A DNA stretch of 64,000 bases, from NCBI RefSeq assembly GCF_947503125.1, contig NZ_CANNCR010000005.1:124001-188000 (forward strand). The letters are read 5' to 3'. Below the pieces are notes generated by a model. That model had not been told where the DNA came from and searched no databases. It saw only the letters and a program-made list of their open reading frames with translations. The translations under genes were made by a program, and so were the position numbers. This document shows, piece by piece, positions 20,626-27,342 of this stretch (within the stretch, counting starts at the first letter, position 1; each line of letters opens with the position of its first letter). This DNA comes from an uncultured Metabacillus sp. (GTDB lineage: Bacteria > Bacillota > Bacilli > Bacillales > Bacillaceae).

Positions 20626-21732
20626 TTAAATTAACGATTTTCTTAGTGATACATTCACACCTTGAGGAGCATAAGCAATGACCTTTTTCCCTGGATTATT
20701 GATCGTTACCCAGCCTAAGCCTGAAAAAACAACATCTGTTTTGCCTTCTTTTATCATAAATTCATGTGGCACAAGCTTAGGAAATGATTCAACCTCTTCC
20801 TTTCTTGGCGGTGTTAAAAGCTCCCCGACATGCTTTTCATATAAAGCATCAGCGTTTTCTCTTTTTGTCCGGTGGATCTTTAATTCATTTGGGATATAGC
20901 AAACGAAAGATTCTCTTCCGCCTGAAACATAATCCATTCGTGCAAGTCCGCCAAAGTATAATGTTTGCCCCTCATTTAATTGAAATACCTTGGGCTTTAT
21001 TTCTTTCTTAGGACTTAACAGCTTCAAATCCTGCTTATCGACAAAATGAGCCATTTGATGATGATTTATAATTCCAGGAGTATCATAAAGTGCAGCCCCA
21101 TTTTCAAGCGGGATTTCAATTAGATCCAAGGTTGTTCCTGGATAATGTGATGTTGTGATCACATCGTTGACACCTGCAACCTCTTTTATTAGGCGATTAA
21201 TAAATGTTGATTTCCCAACATTTGTTACACCAACGACATACACATCTTGTCCATTACGATATAAATCAATTAGCTCGGCAGCTTCTCTAATACCATGACC
21301 TCTCGCAGAGCTAACTAAGCAAACATCTATTGGTTTCAAGCCTAATTCCTTCGCTTCTCGTTTCATCCAATTGATCAGCTTCTGATGCTTAACTGATTTC
21401 GGCAGAATATCGCTTTTATTTCCTATAAGCAAGATTGGGTTGCCTCCGACAAATCGTTGAATGCCCTGCAGCCAGCTTCCATTAAAATCAAAAATATCTA
21501 CGATTTTAACAATTAATCCCTTAGATTCTCCTATACCATGGAGGATTTTTAGAAAATCATCATCTGTTAATGAAACATCCTGTATTTCATTATAATTTTT
21601 TAAGCGAAAGCAGCGTTGGCAAATGATATCGTCCTTAGCAAGAGCACTTTCCGGTGCATAGCCCAGTTTGTTAGGATCCTCTGTTTGTATGATTACTCCG
21701 CACCCTATACATGAAAATTGCTGTTCTGACAC
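20626..21732 (-). CDS. yqeH: Ribosome biogenesis GTPase YqeH
   Basis: YqeH is a circularly permuted GTPase needed for 30S assembly. The 368-residue protein begins with a treble-clef zinc finger (C8-x2-C11 and CQRC near residue 40). The GTPase motifs come in permuted order: G4 IGNKSDILP (about 104), G5-like VSSARGHGI, then G1 GVTNVGKSTFINRL (about 170) and G3 DTPGI (about 218). A C-terminal RNA-contact domain follows. It starts 4 bases after the yqeG stop, so the two are coupled. Confidence 0.96.
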   Translation of the reverse strand: MSEQQFSCIGCGVIIQTEDPNKLGYAPESALAKDDIICQRCFRLKNYNEIQDVSLTDDDFLKILHGIGESKGLIVKIVDIFDFNGSWLQGIQRFVGGNPILLIGNKSDILPKSVKHQKLINWMKREAKELGLKPIDVCLVSSARGHGIREAAELIDLYRNGQDVYVVGVTNVGKSTFINRLIKEVAGVNDVITTSHYPGTTLDLIEIPLENGAALYDTPGIINHHQMAHFVDKQDLKLLSPKKEIKPKVFQLNEGQTLYFGGLARMDYVSGGRESFVCYIPNELKIHRTKRENADALYEKHVGELLTPPRKEEVESFPKLVPHEFMIKEGKTDVVFSGLGWVTINNPGKKVIAYAPQGVNVSLRKSLI

Positions 21733-21736
21733 GTTT

Positions 21737-22252
21737 CTATTCCTCCCATTGAATCATCCCTTTTCGCTTTAAGTTAGCCATAATTTTCCGCTCAATTTTA
21801 CGATTGAACCTTGTAAAGAAACCATCTGTTGATGCTACCGGAACGACTAATATCGTCTGAAATCCGTTGCGATTGCCACCAAGAACATCTGTTAATAACT
21901 GATCACCTATTACAACTACTTCTTCTTTTTTCAAATTCATTATTTTCACTGCTTTTAAAAAAGCTTTCCCCATCGGCTTTCTTGCCTTATGAATAAATTT
22001 AATATTAAGAGGCTCTGAAAATGCCTTTACCCGTTTTTCATTATTATTGGAAACAATTGTAATATCAATTCCATGCTCTTTTACTTCTTTAAACCACTCT
22101 TGCAATTGGGGAGTTGCATTAGGTCGATCCCATTCGACAAGAGTATTATCTAAATCAGTAATGATCCCTTTAATTCCACTTTCTTTTAATTTTTGCGGTG
22201 AAATATGAAATACGCTTTTCACATAGTCACCTGGTAAGAATAATCGTAGCAT
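21737..22252 (-). CDS. yqeG: HAD-superfamily phosphatase YqeG
   Basis: YqeG is a HAD phosphatase (subfamily IIIA) with no settled substrate. The start MLRLFLPGDYVKS at 22252 has GAGGTG 9 bases upstream and matches the family start; eight more upstream codons lack a ribosome-binding site. The 171-residue protein has HAD motif I TDLDNTLVEWD with both aspartates, motif II VSNNN, and motif III/IV KPMGKAF and VIGDQLLTDVLGG. It is the first gene of the operon, and its promoter region carries the DnaA boxes shared with sda. Confidence 0.94.
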   Translation of the reverse strand: MLRLFLPGDYVKSVFHISPQKLKESGIKGIITDLDNTLVEWDRPNATPQLQEWFKEVKEHGIDITIVSNNNEKRVKAFSEPLNIKFIHKARKPMGKAFLKAVKIMNLKKEEVVVIGDQLLTDVLGGNRNGFQTILVVPVASTDGFFTRFNRKIERKIMANLKRKGMIQWEE

Positions 22253-22399
22253 GAGTTTAAACACCTCATTATTCATTTTTTTGCCAACTTACATCATAAC
22301 CAATTTAGCGCATACTTTCAAAAGAAACTTATAGTTTATGAGAAAAAGCTTACTAATATTATAAAAACTTTTCGACAAATTCCGATCTTCTACAACACT

Positions 22400-22498
22400 T
22401 GTGGATAATATTATACACAATATACCCTCTGTGATACCTTACTTTTCACCTTTTATAAACAACATACCCACAGTTTATCCACTAACATCTGTGGATAA
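22400..22498. promoter_or_regulatory. DnaA-box cluster between yqeG and sda
   Basis: Four DnaA boxes (consensus TTATNCACA) lie within 99 bases: TTATCCACA on the minus strand at 22400-22408, TTATACACA on the plus strand at 22411-22419, TTATCCACT (one mismatch) at 22475-22483 and TTATCCACA on the minus strand at 22490-22498. They form two pairs of opposed boxes just before the sda promoter. Binding of DnaA upstream of sda and yqeG is known in B. subtilis. Confidence 0.88.
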
Positions 22499-22506
22499 GA
22501 GAACGG

Positions 22507-22535
22507 TTGTTCTATTTTTTTATTCATGTTAGATT
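22507..22535 (+). promoter_or_regulatory. Putative sigma-A promoter of sda
   Basis: TTGTTC and TAGATT are separated by 17 bases, directly downstream of the DnaA boxes and about 70 bases before the sda start codon. Confidence 0.55.
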
Positions 22536-22603
22536 TAAATCAATAACAAAATATAACAGATTATGTAATTCCCTATTAGAAATAAGCAAGGTTAGGAGGT
22601 GTA

Positions 22604-22768
22604 GTGCCAATCAATTGGCCATCATGCATGCGTAAACTTTCTGACGAATTGTTAATTGAATCCTATTTTAAAGCAACTGAAATGAAACTACATGATGATT
22701 TTATCGAACTAATTGCAAATGAAATAAAACGCCGTTCCTTAGGACATGTTTTAAAAGCTTCTTCATAA
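22604..22768 (+). CDS. sda: Sporulation checkpoint inhibitor Sda
   Basis: Sda binds the histidine kinase KinA and blocks the sporulation phosphorelay when replication is perturbed or newly started. The core from Met at 22628, [19 protein letters not shown] and [15 protein letters not shown], forms the helical hairpin known from B. subtilis Sda. The GTG at 22604 is taken as the start because AGGAGGTG precedes it closely; that gives 54 residues beginning MPINWPSC. Starting at 22628 would give 46 residues but leaves that site 26 bases away. Control by the adjacent DnaA boxes is expected. Confidence 0.93.
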   Translation: MPINWPSCMRKLSDELLIESYFKATEMKLHDDFIELIANEIKRRSLGHVLKASS

Positions 22769-22777
22769 ACATTTCAC

Positions 22778-22800
22778 GCCGTTTAACGGCTCTTTTTTTT
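22778..22800 (+). terminator. Terminator of sda
   Basis: GCCG and CGGC pair around TTTAA and are followed by a TCTTTTTTTT tract. Confidence 0.85.
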
Positions 22801-22929
22801 ATCCTTAAAACTCTATAGACAGATTTAGTATTTCCGTAAATGTCCTTATGTATCATGTAATTAGTGAAGTAATTATAACATTTGTTTGCATTTACAACTA
22901 TTATAAAATATGTAGTGGTCTAATAAGAA

Positions 22930-22965
22930 GTGAATGGTCTATTCATGTTTGCTTAGACCATTCAC
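22930..22965 (-). terminator. Stem-loop behind the 51-residue membrane microprotein gene
   Basis: GTGAATGGTCTA and TAGACCATTCAC form a perfect 12-base-pair stem with a 12-base loop. On the minus strand TTCTTATT follows, a moderate T tract, so it probably ends the 22972-23127 transcript. Confidence 0.65.
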
Positions 22966-22971
22966 TTTGTT

Positions 22972-23127
22972 CTAACAAAAATGATTATAATAATAGTAGC
23001 CTCCGCCAATAACCAGCAATAATATTAACAAGACAACGATAAACGCATACCAGTAGCCATAACCGATACCTGTAAATGTCGGATAATATGGATACGGCCC
23101 GGGACCATAACGATCATAACAATACAT
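22972..23127 (-). CDS. Small Tyr/Gly-rich single-pass membrane protein
   Basis: An unnamed 51-residue protein. The N-terminal half (MYCYDRYGPGPYPYYPTFTG) is rich in Tyr, Gly and Pro; one hydrophobic helix (about 28-42, AFIVVLLILLLVIGG) follows, then YYYYNHFC. The ATG is preceded by GGTGGGGAG. The layout resembles the YjcZ-type sporulation microproteins (short Gly/Tyr head plus one membrane helix), and it diverges from sigK, both of which suggest a sporulation role. I cannot assign it to a family with certainty. Confidence 0.75.
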   Translation of the reverse strand: MYCYDRYGPGPYPYYPTFTGIGYGYWYAFIVVLLILLLVIGGGYYYYNHFC

Positions 23128-23346
23128 TAATCTCTCCCCACCTTCCTTTTCAACCTGACTACTATATAACTATGTACATTCCCCCATCCAGGTTTAGGCT
23201 ATTTTCCTAACGATGTCCATTTTTTTAACCGCAAATATTAAATCGTTTTATATCTTCTTTCAATGTACATGCACGAACTACCTGCCACGAACATAAACAT
23301 GACTTATAGGCATTTGCCTACATAACGTATTAGTGGAGGTGGAGGT

Positions 23347-24069
23347 ATGACAGGGCTCATAACAGCACTAGGTTTTTTCGTAAAAGAATTAGTGTTCTTA
23401 GTATCTTATGTAAAAAATAATGCCTTCCCACAGCCTTTGTCTGCAACAGACGAGAAGAAATATTTGCGACTCATGGCAGAGGGTGATGAGTATGCAAGAA
23501 ATCTTCTAATCGAACACAACTTACGGCTTGTTGCTCATATCGTAAAAAAATTTGAAAACACTGGGGAAGACTCGGAAGATCTCATCTCAATTGGAACAAT
23601 CGGATTAATTAAAGCGATTGAAAGCTATTCACAAGGGAAAGGGACAAAATTAGCCACTTATGCGGCTCGTTGTATTGAAAATGAAATACTCATGCATTTA
23701 CGCGCTTTAAAAAAGACAAAGAAAGATGTTTCCTTACACGATCCAATTGGTCAAGATAAAGAGGGAAATGAAATTAGCTTGATAGACGTATTAAAATCTG
23801 AAAACGAAGATGTCATCGACACAATCCAACTGAATATGGAACTTGAAAAAGTTAAGGAATATATTGATATATTAGATGGAAGAGAAAAAGAAGTTATTAT
23901 CGGAAGGTTTGGCTTGGATTTAAAAAAAGAAAAGACACAGCGTGAAATCGCAAAGGAATTAGGTATATCAAGGAGCTATGTTTCCAGAATTGAAAAACGT
24001 GCTCTTATGAAAATGTTCCATGAGTTCTATCGAGCAGAAAAAGAAAAAAGAAACCGCAAAAAAGAATAA
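23347..24069 (+). CDS. sigK: RNA polymerase sigma-K factor (uninterrupted)
   Basis: Sigma-K directs late mother-cell transcription for coat and cortex formation. The 240-residue product is a complete pro-sigma-K: a hydrophobic pro-sequence ends FLVS before YVKNNAFPQ (conserved SpoIVFB cleavage near residue 20/21), then regions 2 ([18 protein letters not shown]) and 4 ([21 protein letters not shown]). In B. subtilis the gene is split by the skin element and needs recombination; here the frame is continuous. The ATG follows GGAGGTGGAGGT. Activity should therefore be limited by pro-sequence processing and transcription only. Confidence 0.98.
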   Translation: MTGLITALGFFVKELVFLVSYVKNNAFPQPLSATDEKKYLRLMAEGDEYARNLLIEHNLRLVAHIVKKFENTGEDSEDLISIGTIGLIKAIESYSQGKGTKLATYAARCIENEILMHLRALKKTKKDVSLHDPIGQDKEGNEISLIDVLKSENEDVIDTIQLNMELEKVKEYIDILDGREKEVIIGRFGLDLKKEKTQREIAKELGISRSYVSRIEKRALMKMFHEFYRAEKEKRNRKKE

Positions 24070-24073
24070 TGAC

Positions 24074-24110
24074 AAAAGAGAAGAGCAAAATTTACCTCTT
24101 CTCTTTTTTA
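24074..24110 (+). terminator. Terminator of sigK
   Basis: AAAAGAGAAGAG pairs with CTCTTCTCTTTT over 12 base pairs around a 10-base loop, followed by TTA-rich sequence. Confidence 0.88.
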
Positions 24111-24163
24111 TTTACCAATGTGCGTTAAAAACGGCCTTTGAATGATTTCTAGCTTGCTCTAAG

Positions 24164-24217
24164 CTAGGTGGAATCCTTCTCTACAGTTAAATGTACAAGC
24201 AATTTGATTTTCAACAT
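24164..24217 (-). CDS. Possible 17-residue micro-ORF
   Basis: MLKIKLLVHLTVEKDST starts at an ATG 8 bases after a good GGAGG; another ATG two codons upstream is too close to that site. A CTAGCTT/AAGCTAG stem overlaps the stop codon. It lies between yrzI and the converging sigK. The good Shine-Dalgarno sequence is the only evidence for translation; it may be a decayed relative of the neighbouring YrzI-type gene. Confidence 0.3.
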   Translation of the reverse strand: MLKIKLLVHLTVEKDST

Positions 24218-24251
24218 AGTCATCGCCTCCAATTATTATTGTTCCTTTAAT

Positions 24252-24395
24252 TTACATGTGAAACTCGTCGAACACTTTTACTCTTGAATGTTCCATTCTT
24301 TGTTTCACTTCTTGATTTGTTTCCATTTCTTCTTTTGAACGTTTTCTTTTTGACACTGAAAAAGTTAGGGTAATAAAAAATAGATTGATTGTCAT
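24252..24395 (-). CDS. yrzI: YrzI family small protein
   Basis: This 47-residue protein starts MTINLFFITLTFSVSKRKR and continues with a charged helix ending FDEFHM. A short hydrophobic N terminus, a SKRKR turn and an acidic/basic tail are the marks of the Bacillus YrzI family, as I recall it. The ATG has AAAGGAGGTGATACAC upstream, a near-perfect ribosome-binding site. Function is unknown. A TATAAT-like box stands at 24497-24502 about 100 bases upstream, without a clear -35 box. Confidence 0.7.
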   Translation of the reverse strand: MTINLFFITLTFSVSKRKRSKEEMETNQEVKQRMEHSRVKVFDEFHM

Positions 24396-24521
24396 GTGTA
24401 TCACCTCCTTTAAAGCAATTCGCACCTCATTGATGTTTATTCAGGCTGCCAAGCTTAAAAGGTTTAACTCCCCTTTTTAATAAAGGATAGTTGTTCATTA
24501 TACGTACTAAGAGGTGCTTTG

Positions 24522-24555
24522 CATAAAAAAACGCCACAGGGCAGCCTGTGACGTT
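24522..24555 (-). terminator. Terminator of the 24.5-24.8 kb small transcription unit
   Basis: On the minus strand CACAGG and CCTGTG pair, extended by the flanking AACG and CGTT, and TTTTTTTATG follows. It lies downstream of the 35-residue ORF at 24617-24724 and upstream of yrzI. Confidence 0.88.
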
Positions 24556-24616
24556 AACGTTATACATATAGAACGCCACATGCAGTTCTAATTGACCCAT
24601 GGCGCAATTTTATTAA

Positions 24617-24724
24617 TCAGTCTTCATTTCCGCATAACGAAAAGGAGGATACACCAATATGGTCGAATAGATGGTTTAATTTTAAGTCTTGCTTTGCAGT
24701 TTTTAATGGTGAACATTTCATCAT
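24617..24724 (-). CDS. Unrecognised 35-residue protein in its own transcription unit
   Basis: Not recognised. The frame reads MMKCSPLKTAKQDLKLNHL, then FDHIGVSSFSLCGNED; it is soluble-looking, has two cysteines and starts with two adjacent ATG codons. AAGGAGG lies 9 bases upstream of the first. A consensus-like promoter is 42 bases before the start and a terminator follows, with terminators of neighbouring genes on both sides, so it is an independent unit. Alternatively, the transcript is a small RNA and the frame incidental; the second hairpin at 24570-24604 would fit that. Confidence 0.55.
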   Translation of the reverse strand: MMKCSPLKTAKQDLKLNHLFDHIGVSSFSLCGNED

Positions 24725-24765
24725 CTTCTTCGACCTCCTTAATTTTAATTTGCTATTCCTTGGTA

Positions 24766-24794
24766 ATTATATCCATGATTTCCAATTCTGTAAA
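24766..24794 (-). promoter_or_regulatory. Sigma-A promoter of the small unit at 24.5-24.8 kb
   Basis: On the minus strand TTTACA (24794-24789) and a perfect TATAAT (24771-24766) are separated by 17 bases. The expected transcript starts near 24759, about 20 bases before a strong AAGGAGG. Confidence 0.8.
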
Positions 24795-24878
24795 TAGTTT
24801 TTCTCCTCATTCTTGTATTGTTTTTATTTTCAGATAATTGAATGCGCTTTCTCGGTCTGCTACTAAAAGTATAAGGAC

Positions 24879-24904
24879 AAAAAAAACGCCCTTTAGTAGG
24901 CGTT
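24879..24904 (-). terminator. Terminator of yrhC
   Basis: AACGCC and GGCGTT pair around 8 bases and a run of eight T follows on the minus strand. Confidence 0.88.
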
Positions 24905-24921
24905 TATCATTGATTCTTATG

Positions 24922-25152
24922 TTACTCTTCTAGCTTATCCAATTGTTTTTTATATTTTAAGGAAGCTTTGAAGCAAACAAAGGCTCCTAGTATAAATAAA
25001 ACCGTTGTAATCATTAGCACAATATCATATATTTCTGGTTTGCCTTGATCGGGCAAGACAACGCCGATATAAAGAAAGACACTCACAGCTAACAGAATAA
25101 ACGCATACTGCTTAAAATCAACCATTAGCGACTGAATTTCTTTTTTATTCAT
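24922..25152 (-). CDS. yrhC: YrhC-like small membrane protein
   Basis: A 76-residue protein with two hydrophobic helices (about 14-32 and 43-63) separated by VVLPDQGKPEIYD and ending in a charged KKQLDKLEE tail. The ATG at 25152 has AGGTGGGAG 5 bases upstream; the frame reaches a GTG within that site, which is rejected. The protein resembles B. subtilis YrhC, the last gene of the mtnN-mccA-mccB-yrhC operon. Here mccA and mccB are missing. Function is unknown. Confidence 0.75.
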   Translation of the reverse strand: MNKKEIQSLMVDFKQYAFILLAVSVFLYIGVVLPDQGKPEIYDIVLMITTVLFILGAFVCFKASLKYKKQLDKLEE

Positions 25153-25243
25153 ATTATCTCCCACCTATTTGAAGTGTTATAGTAACCACGATAACATAGT
25201 CTAACAAACTATTAACCAAGTAAATTTCTCCAAATAGGCGAAA

Positions 25244-25275
25244 CAAAAAAGGAATCGATTCATAACCGACCCCTT
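25244..25275 (-). terminator. Terminator of mtnN
   Basis: On the minus strand AAGGGGTCGG pairs with TCGATTCCTT (including three G-U pairs), then TTTTTTG follows. It lies 14 bases behind the mtnN stop codon and separates mtnN from yrhC. Confidence 0.75.
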
Positions 25276-25288
25276 CGATTTGATAAGC

Positions 25289-25981
25289 TTATACTGCTTC
25301 AACGATTTTTAATACTAAATCTGCTGAATGTTTTGCAGCTTGTTCTAAAAATTGCTCAAAGGAAATATTGGATTCTTTTCCAGCAATATCAGATAAAGCT
25401 CTTATCACAACAAATGGAACATTAAATTGGTGACAAACCTGAGCAATAGCAGCTGCTTCCATTTCCCCTGCATGTAGGTCGTTAAACTTGCTTCGGATAA
25501 ATTCTACTTTTACAGGATCATTTAAGAACGAATCTCCTGTAACAATTAATCCTTTTGCCACTTGGATGTTTGAGATCTCTTCGGCTTTTTTGACAGCCAT
25601 TTCAACAAGCTTTTCATCTGGTATGTAAGCTGCAGGCAAACCTGGAACTTGTCCATATTCATAACCGAATGCTGTAACATCCACATCATTATGACGAACT
25701 TCTGTAGAAATGACAATATCACCTACATTTAGAGACGGGTGAAATCCACCGGCAGATCCTGTGTTGATAACATAATCAGGCTTATAGCGATCTAAAAGCA
25801 ACGTTGTACTCATGGCAGCATTCACTTTTCCAATACCTGATTTTAATAATACAACCTCAATCCCTTTATAGGTTCCTTTTGTAAATTCGCTTCCCGCAAT
25901 ATCTGCTTGCTCACGATTTTCCAGTTTCTCTCTTAGGATTGTTACTTCCTCTTCCATTGCACCAATTATTGCAATTTTCAT
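25289..25981 (-). CDS. mtnN: 5'-methylthioadenosine/S-adenosylhomocysteine nucleosidase
   Basis: MtnN cleaves adenine from MTA, SAH and 5'-deoxyadenosine, clearing inhibitory by-products of SAM use. The 230-residue protein begins [16 protein letters not shown] with the catalytic Glu region, has [10 protein letters not shown] (ribose site), [12 protein letters not shown] (nucleoside-binding Met-Glu) and ALSDIAGKE with the proton-donating Asp. In B. subtilis it lies between yrrT and mccA; neither is present here and it is followed by its own terminator. Confidence 0.97.
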   Translation of the reverse strand: MKIAIIGAMEEEVTILREKLENREQADIAGSEFTKGTYKGIEVVLLKSGIGKVNAAMSTTLLLDRYKPDYVINTGSAGGFHPSLNVGDIVISTEVRHNDVDVTAFGYEYGQVPGLPAAYIPDEKLVEMAVKKAEEISNIQVAKGLIVTGDSFLNDPVKVEFIRSKFNDLHAGEMEAAAIAQVCHQFNVPFVVIRALSDIAGKESNISFEQFLEQAAKHSADLVLKIVEAV

Positions 25982-26206
25982 TGTTTCATTCCCTTTCCAT
26001 TATGGTTCAGCTTTTCGACAACTTAGGGTTTCCTTTTAAATCGTATCTTTCCATTTTTCCCTGCATCGTCATCCTCATTAGAAGTTTACCTATTTCACCG
26101 ATTATTCGCAAGACCACTATTTTTATTTCGTTTTTTAGATTGTTCTTCACGATCATATTTTGTTACTATTTTATCATGATGATTAAGTAATGAAGAGGTG
26201 TAAATA

Positions 26207-26413
26207 ATGAGTTTCCAACTTGATCTTATTAAAGACAAAATTGAATTTTTCGAAGCACCATCCATTAAAGAGCTTGAGAAAAAAATAAACGAGCAAATCA
26301 CCCATAACAATGCCATCTTATTAACTGTTCATTCTGTTTCCCATCAAATGCATGTTACAGAAGAAGGAAATAGATTTTATAGTGCTGTTGTACATTTTAA
26401 AGCGCAAACGTGA
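26207..26413 (+). CDS. yrzA: YrzA family protein (DUF2536)
   Basis: A 68-residue cytoplasmic protein starting MSFQLDLIKDKIEFFEAPS and ending FYSAVVHFKAQT. It resembles B. subtilis YrzA closely in length, start and ending. The ATG follows GAGGTG by 8 bases. It lies on the plus strand between the converging yrrS and the diverging mtnN, as a single-gene unit, and ends at a terminator shared with yrrS. Function is unknown. Confidence 0.85.
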   Translation: MSFQLDLIKDKIEFFEAPSIKELEKKINEQITHNNAILLTVHSVSHQMHVTEEGNRFYSAVVHFKAQT

Positions 26414-26443
26414 GAACAAATAGCGCGGGAACATCTATATCGA

Positions 26444-26470
26444 AAAAGCAGCGGCAATGCCGCTGCTTTT
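26444..26470. terminator. Bidirectional terminator between yrzA and yrrS
   Basis: AAAAGCAGCGGC and GCCGCTGCTTTT form a perfect 12-base-pair stem around a 3-base loop. Confidence 0.92.
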
Positions 26471-27155
26471 AGTTCAACTTTTCAATTTTCGTTGGCTTCC
26501 ATCCTTTGTTTTCAACAAATGTGATATACACTTTATATTTCGCAGACTTATCCTTTGGTGAGATCGTACCGACAGCGTCATTTGGTCCCCCATTGTTTCC
26601 AAGGAACCAAATAATCATCTCTGATTCGGGAATCCCTGTTGCATAGCTAAGTGCCTTTGTCATTTCAGCCCAATCTTGTGAATCCTTATCATAATTAGCA
26701 GAATGCGGCCCAGATTGAGACGTTCCTACCGGCTCCCATCCCGGGTTTTCAATTGTTTCCACTACACCTGAGCCAGGCTCTCCTTGTGTAATAGTTGCCT
26801 GTTCAAATGGATCCTCTGGTGTAGTTTCTTCAGCAGAAGGATCTGATGATTCTTCTGCATTTTCCTCATCTTCGGTTTTTTTATCTTTTTCATCAGCTGA
26901 TTGTTCGCTTTTTTCCTGTTCTTTCTCTTTATCTGCAGTTGCTTCTTCGTTACTGTTTTCTTGGTTTGCTAATTTAATGTCAGGCGGTTCGTTATATTTT
27001 GCAGTTTTTTCAGCACCACTTCCGCCAAAGATGAGCTGAGATCCAATTACAAGAATAAGAACTGCAACGATTCCTATTAATGTATTCAAGACGATGTTCG
27101 TTTTTCTACGCTTATCTCTTTTTTCATAACGAGAGTTTACATGATTATAACTCAA
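26469..27155 (-). CDS. yrrS: YrrS family membrane protein (DUF1510)
   Basis: A 228-residue protein with a basic cytoplasmic N terminus (RYEKRDKRRKTN), one transmembrane helix (about 24-42), a long acidic low-complexity stalk (about 60-125, mainly E, D, K, S) and a C-terminal extracellular DUF1510 domain with NPGWEPVGTSQSGPH and ATGIPESEMIIWFLG. It lies behind pbpI, as in B. subtilis. A cell-envelope role beside the penicillin-binding protein is likely from position; the molecular function is not known. Confidence 0.92.
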   Translation of the reverse strand: MSYNHVNSRYEKRDKRRKTNIVLNTLIGIVAVLILVIGSQLIFGGSGAEKTAKYNEPPDIKLANQENSNEEATADKEKEQEKSEQSADEKDKKTEDEENAEESSDPSAEETTPEDPFEQATITQGEPGSGVVETIENPGWEPVGTSQSGPHSANYDKDSQDWAEMTKALSYATGIPESEMIIWFLGNNGGPNDAVGTISPKDKSAKYKVYITFVENKGWKPTKIEKLN

Positions 27156-27342
27156 TGTCCTACACTCCTTTGTCCCTCATACCTTCTGTCTTATTCTAGC
27201 ACTAGAATGCCATTCTATCTAGTTGTTTTATCGATTTGTTAATCTTTTATAACAGTTTGTTAATAATAAAAAAATATCCCAAACTTTACTTGACTATCGT
27301 CTTATTCCTACCCATTTATGTTCTCCTAAGATCACCTGCCAT

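Noticed and set aside
24592-24837. An 81-codon plus-strand frame opposite the new small unit
   Set aside because: No ribosome-binding site at its start; promoter, terminator and Shine-Dalgarno evidence all lie on the other strand.
25939-26190. An 83-codon plus-strand frame over the mtnN start
   Set aside because: It overlaps mtnN antisense, has no convincing ribosome-binding site and low-complexity composition (Phe/Ile rich from AT-rich DNA).
26095-26316. A 73-codon minus-strand frame over yrzA
   Set aside because: Antisense to yrzA, which matches a known family over its full length.
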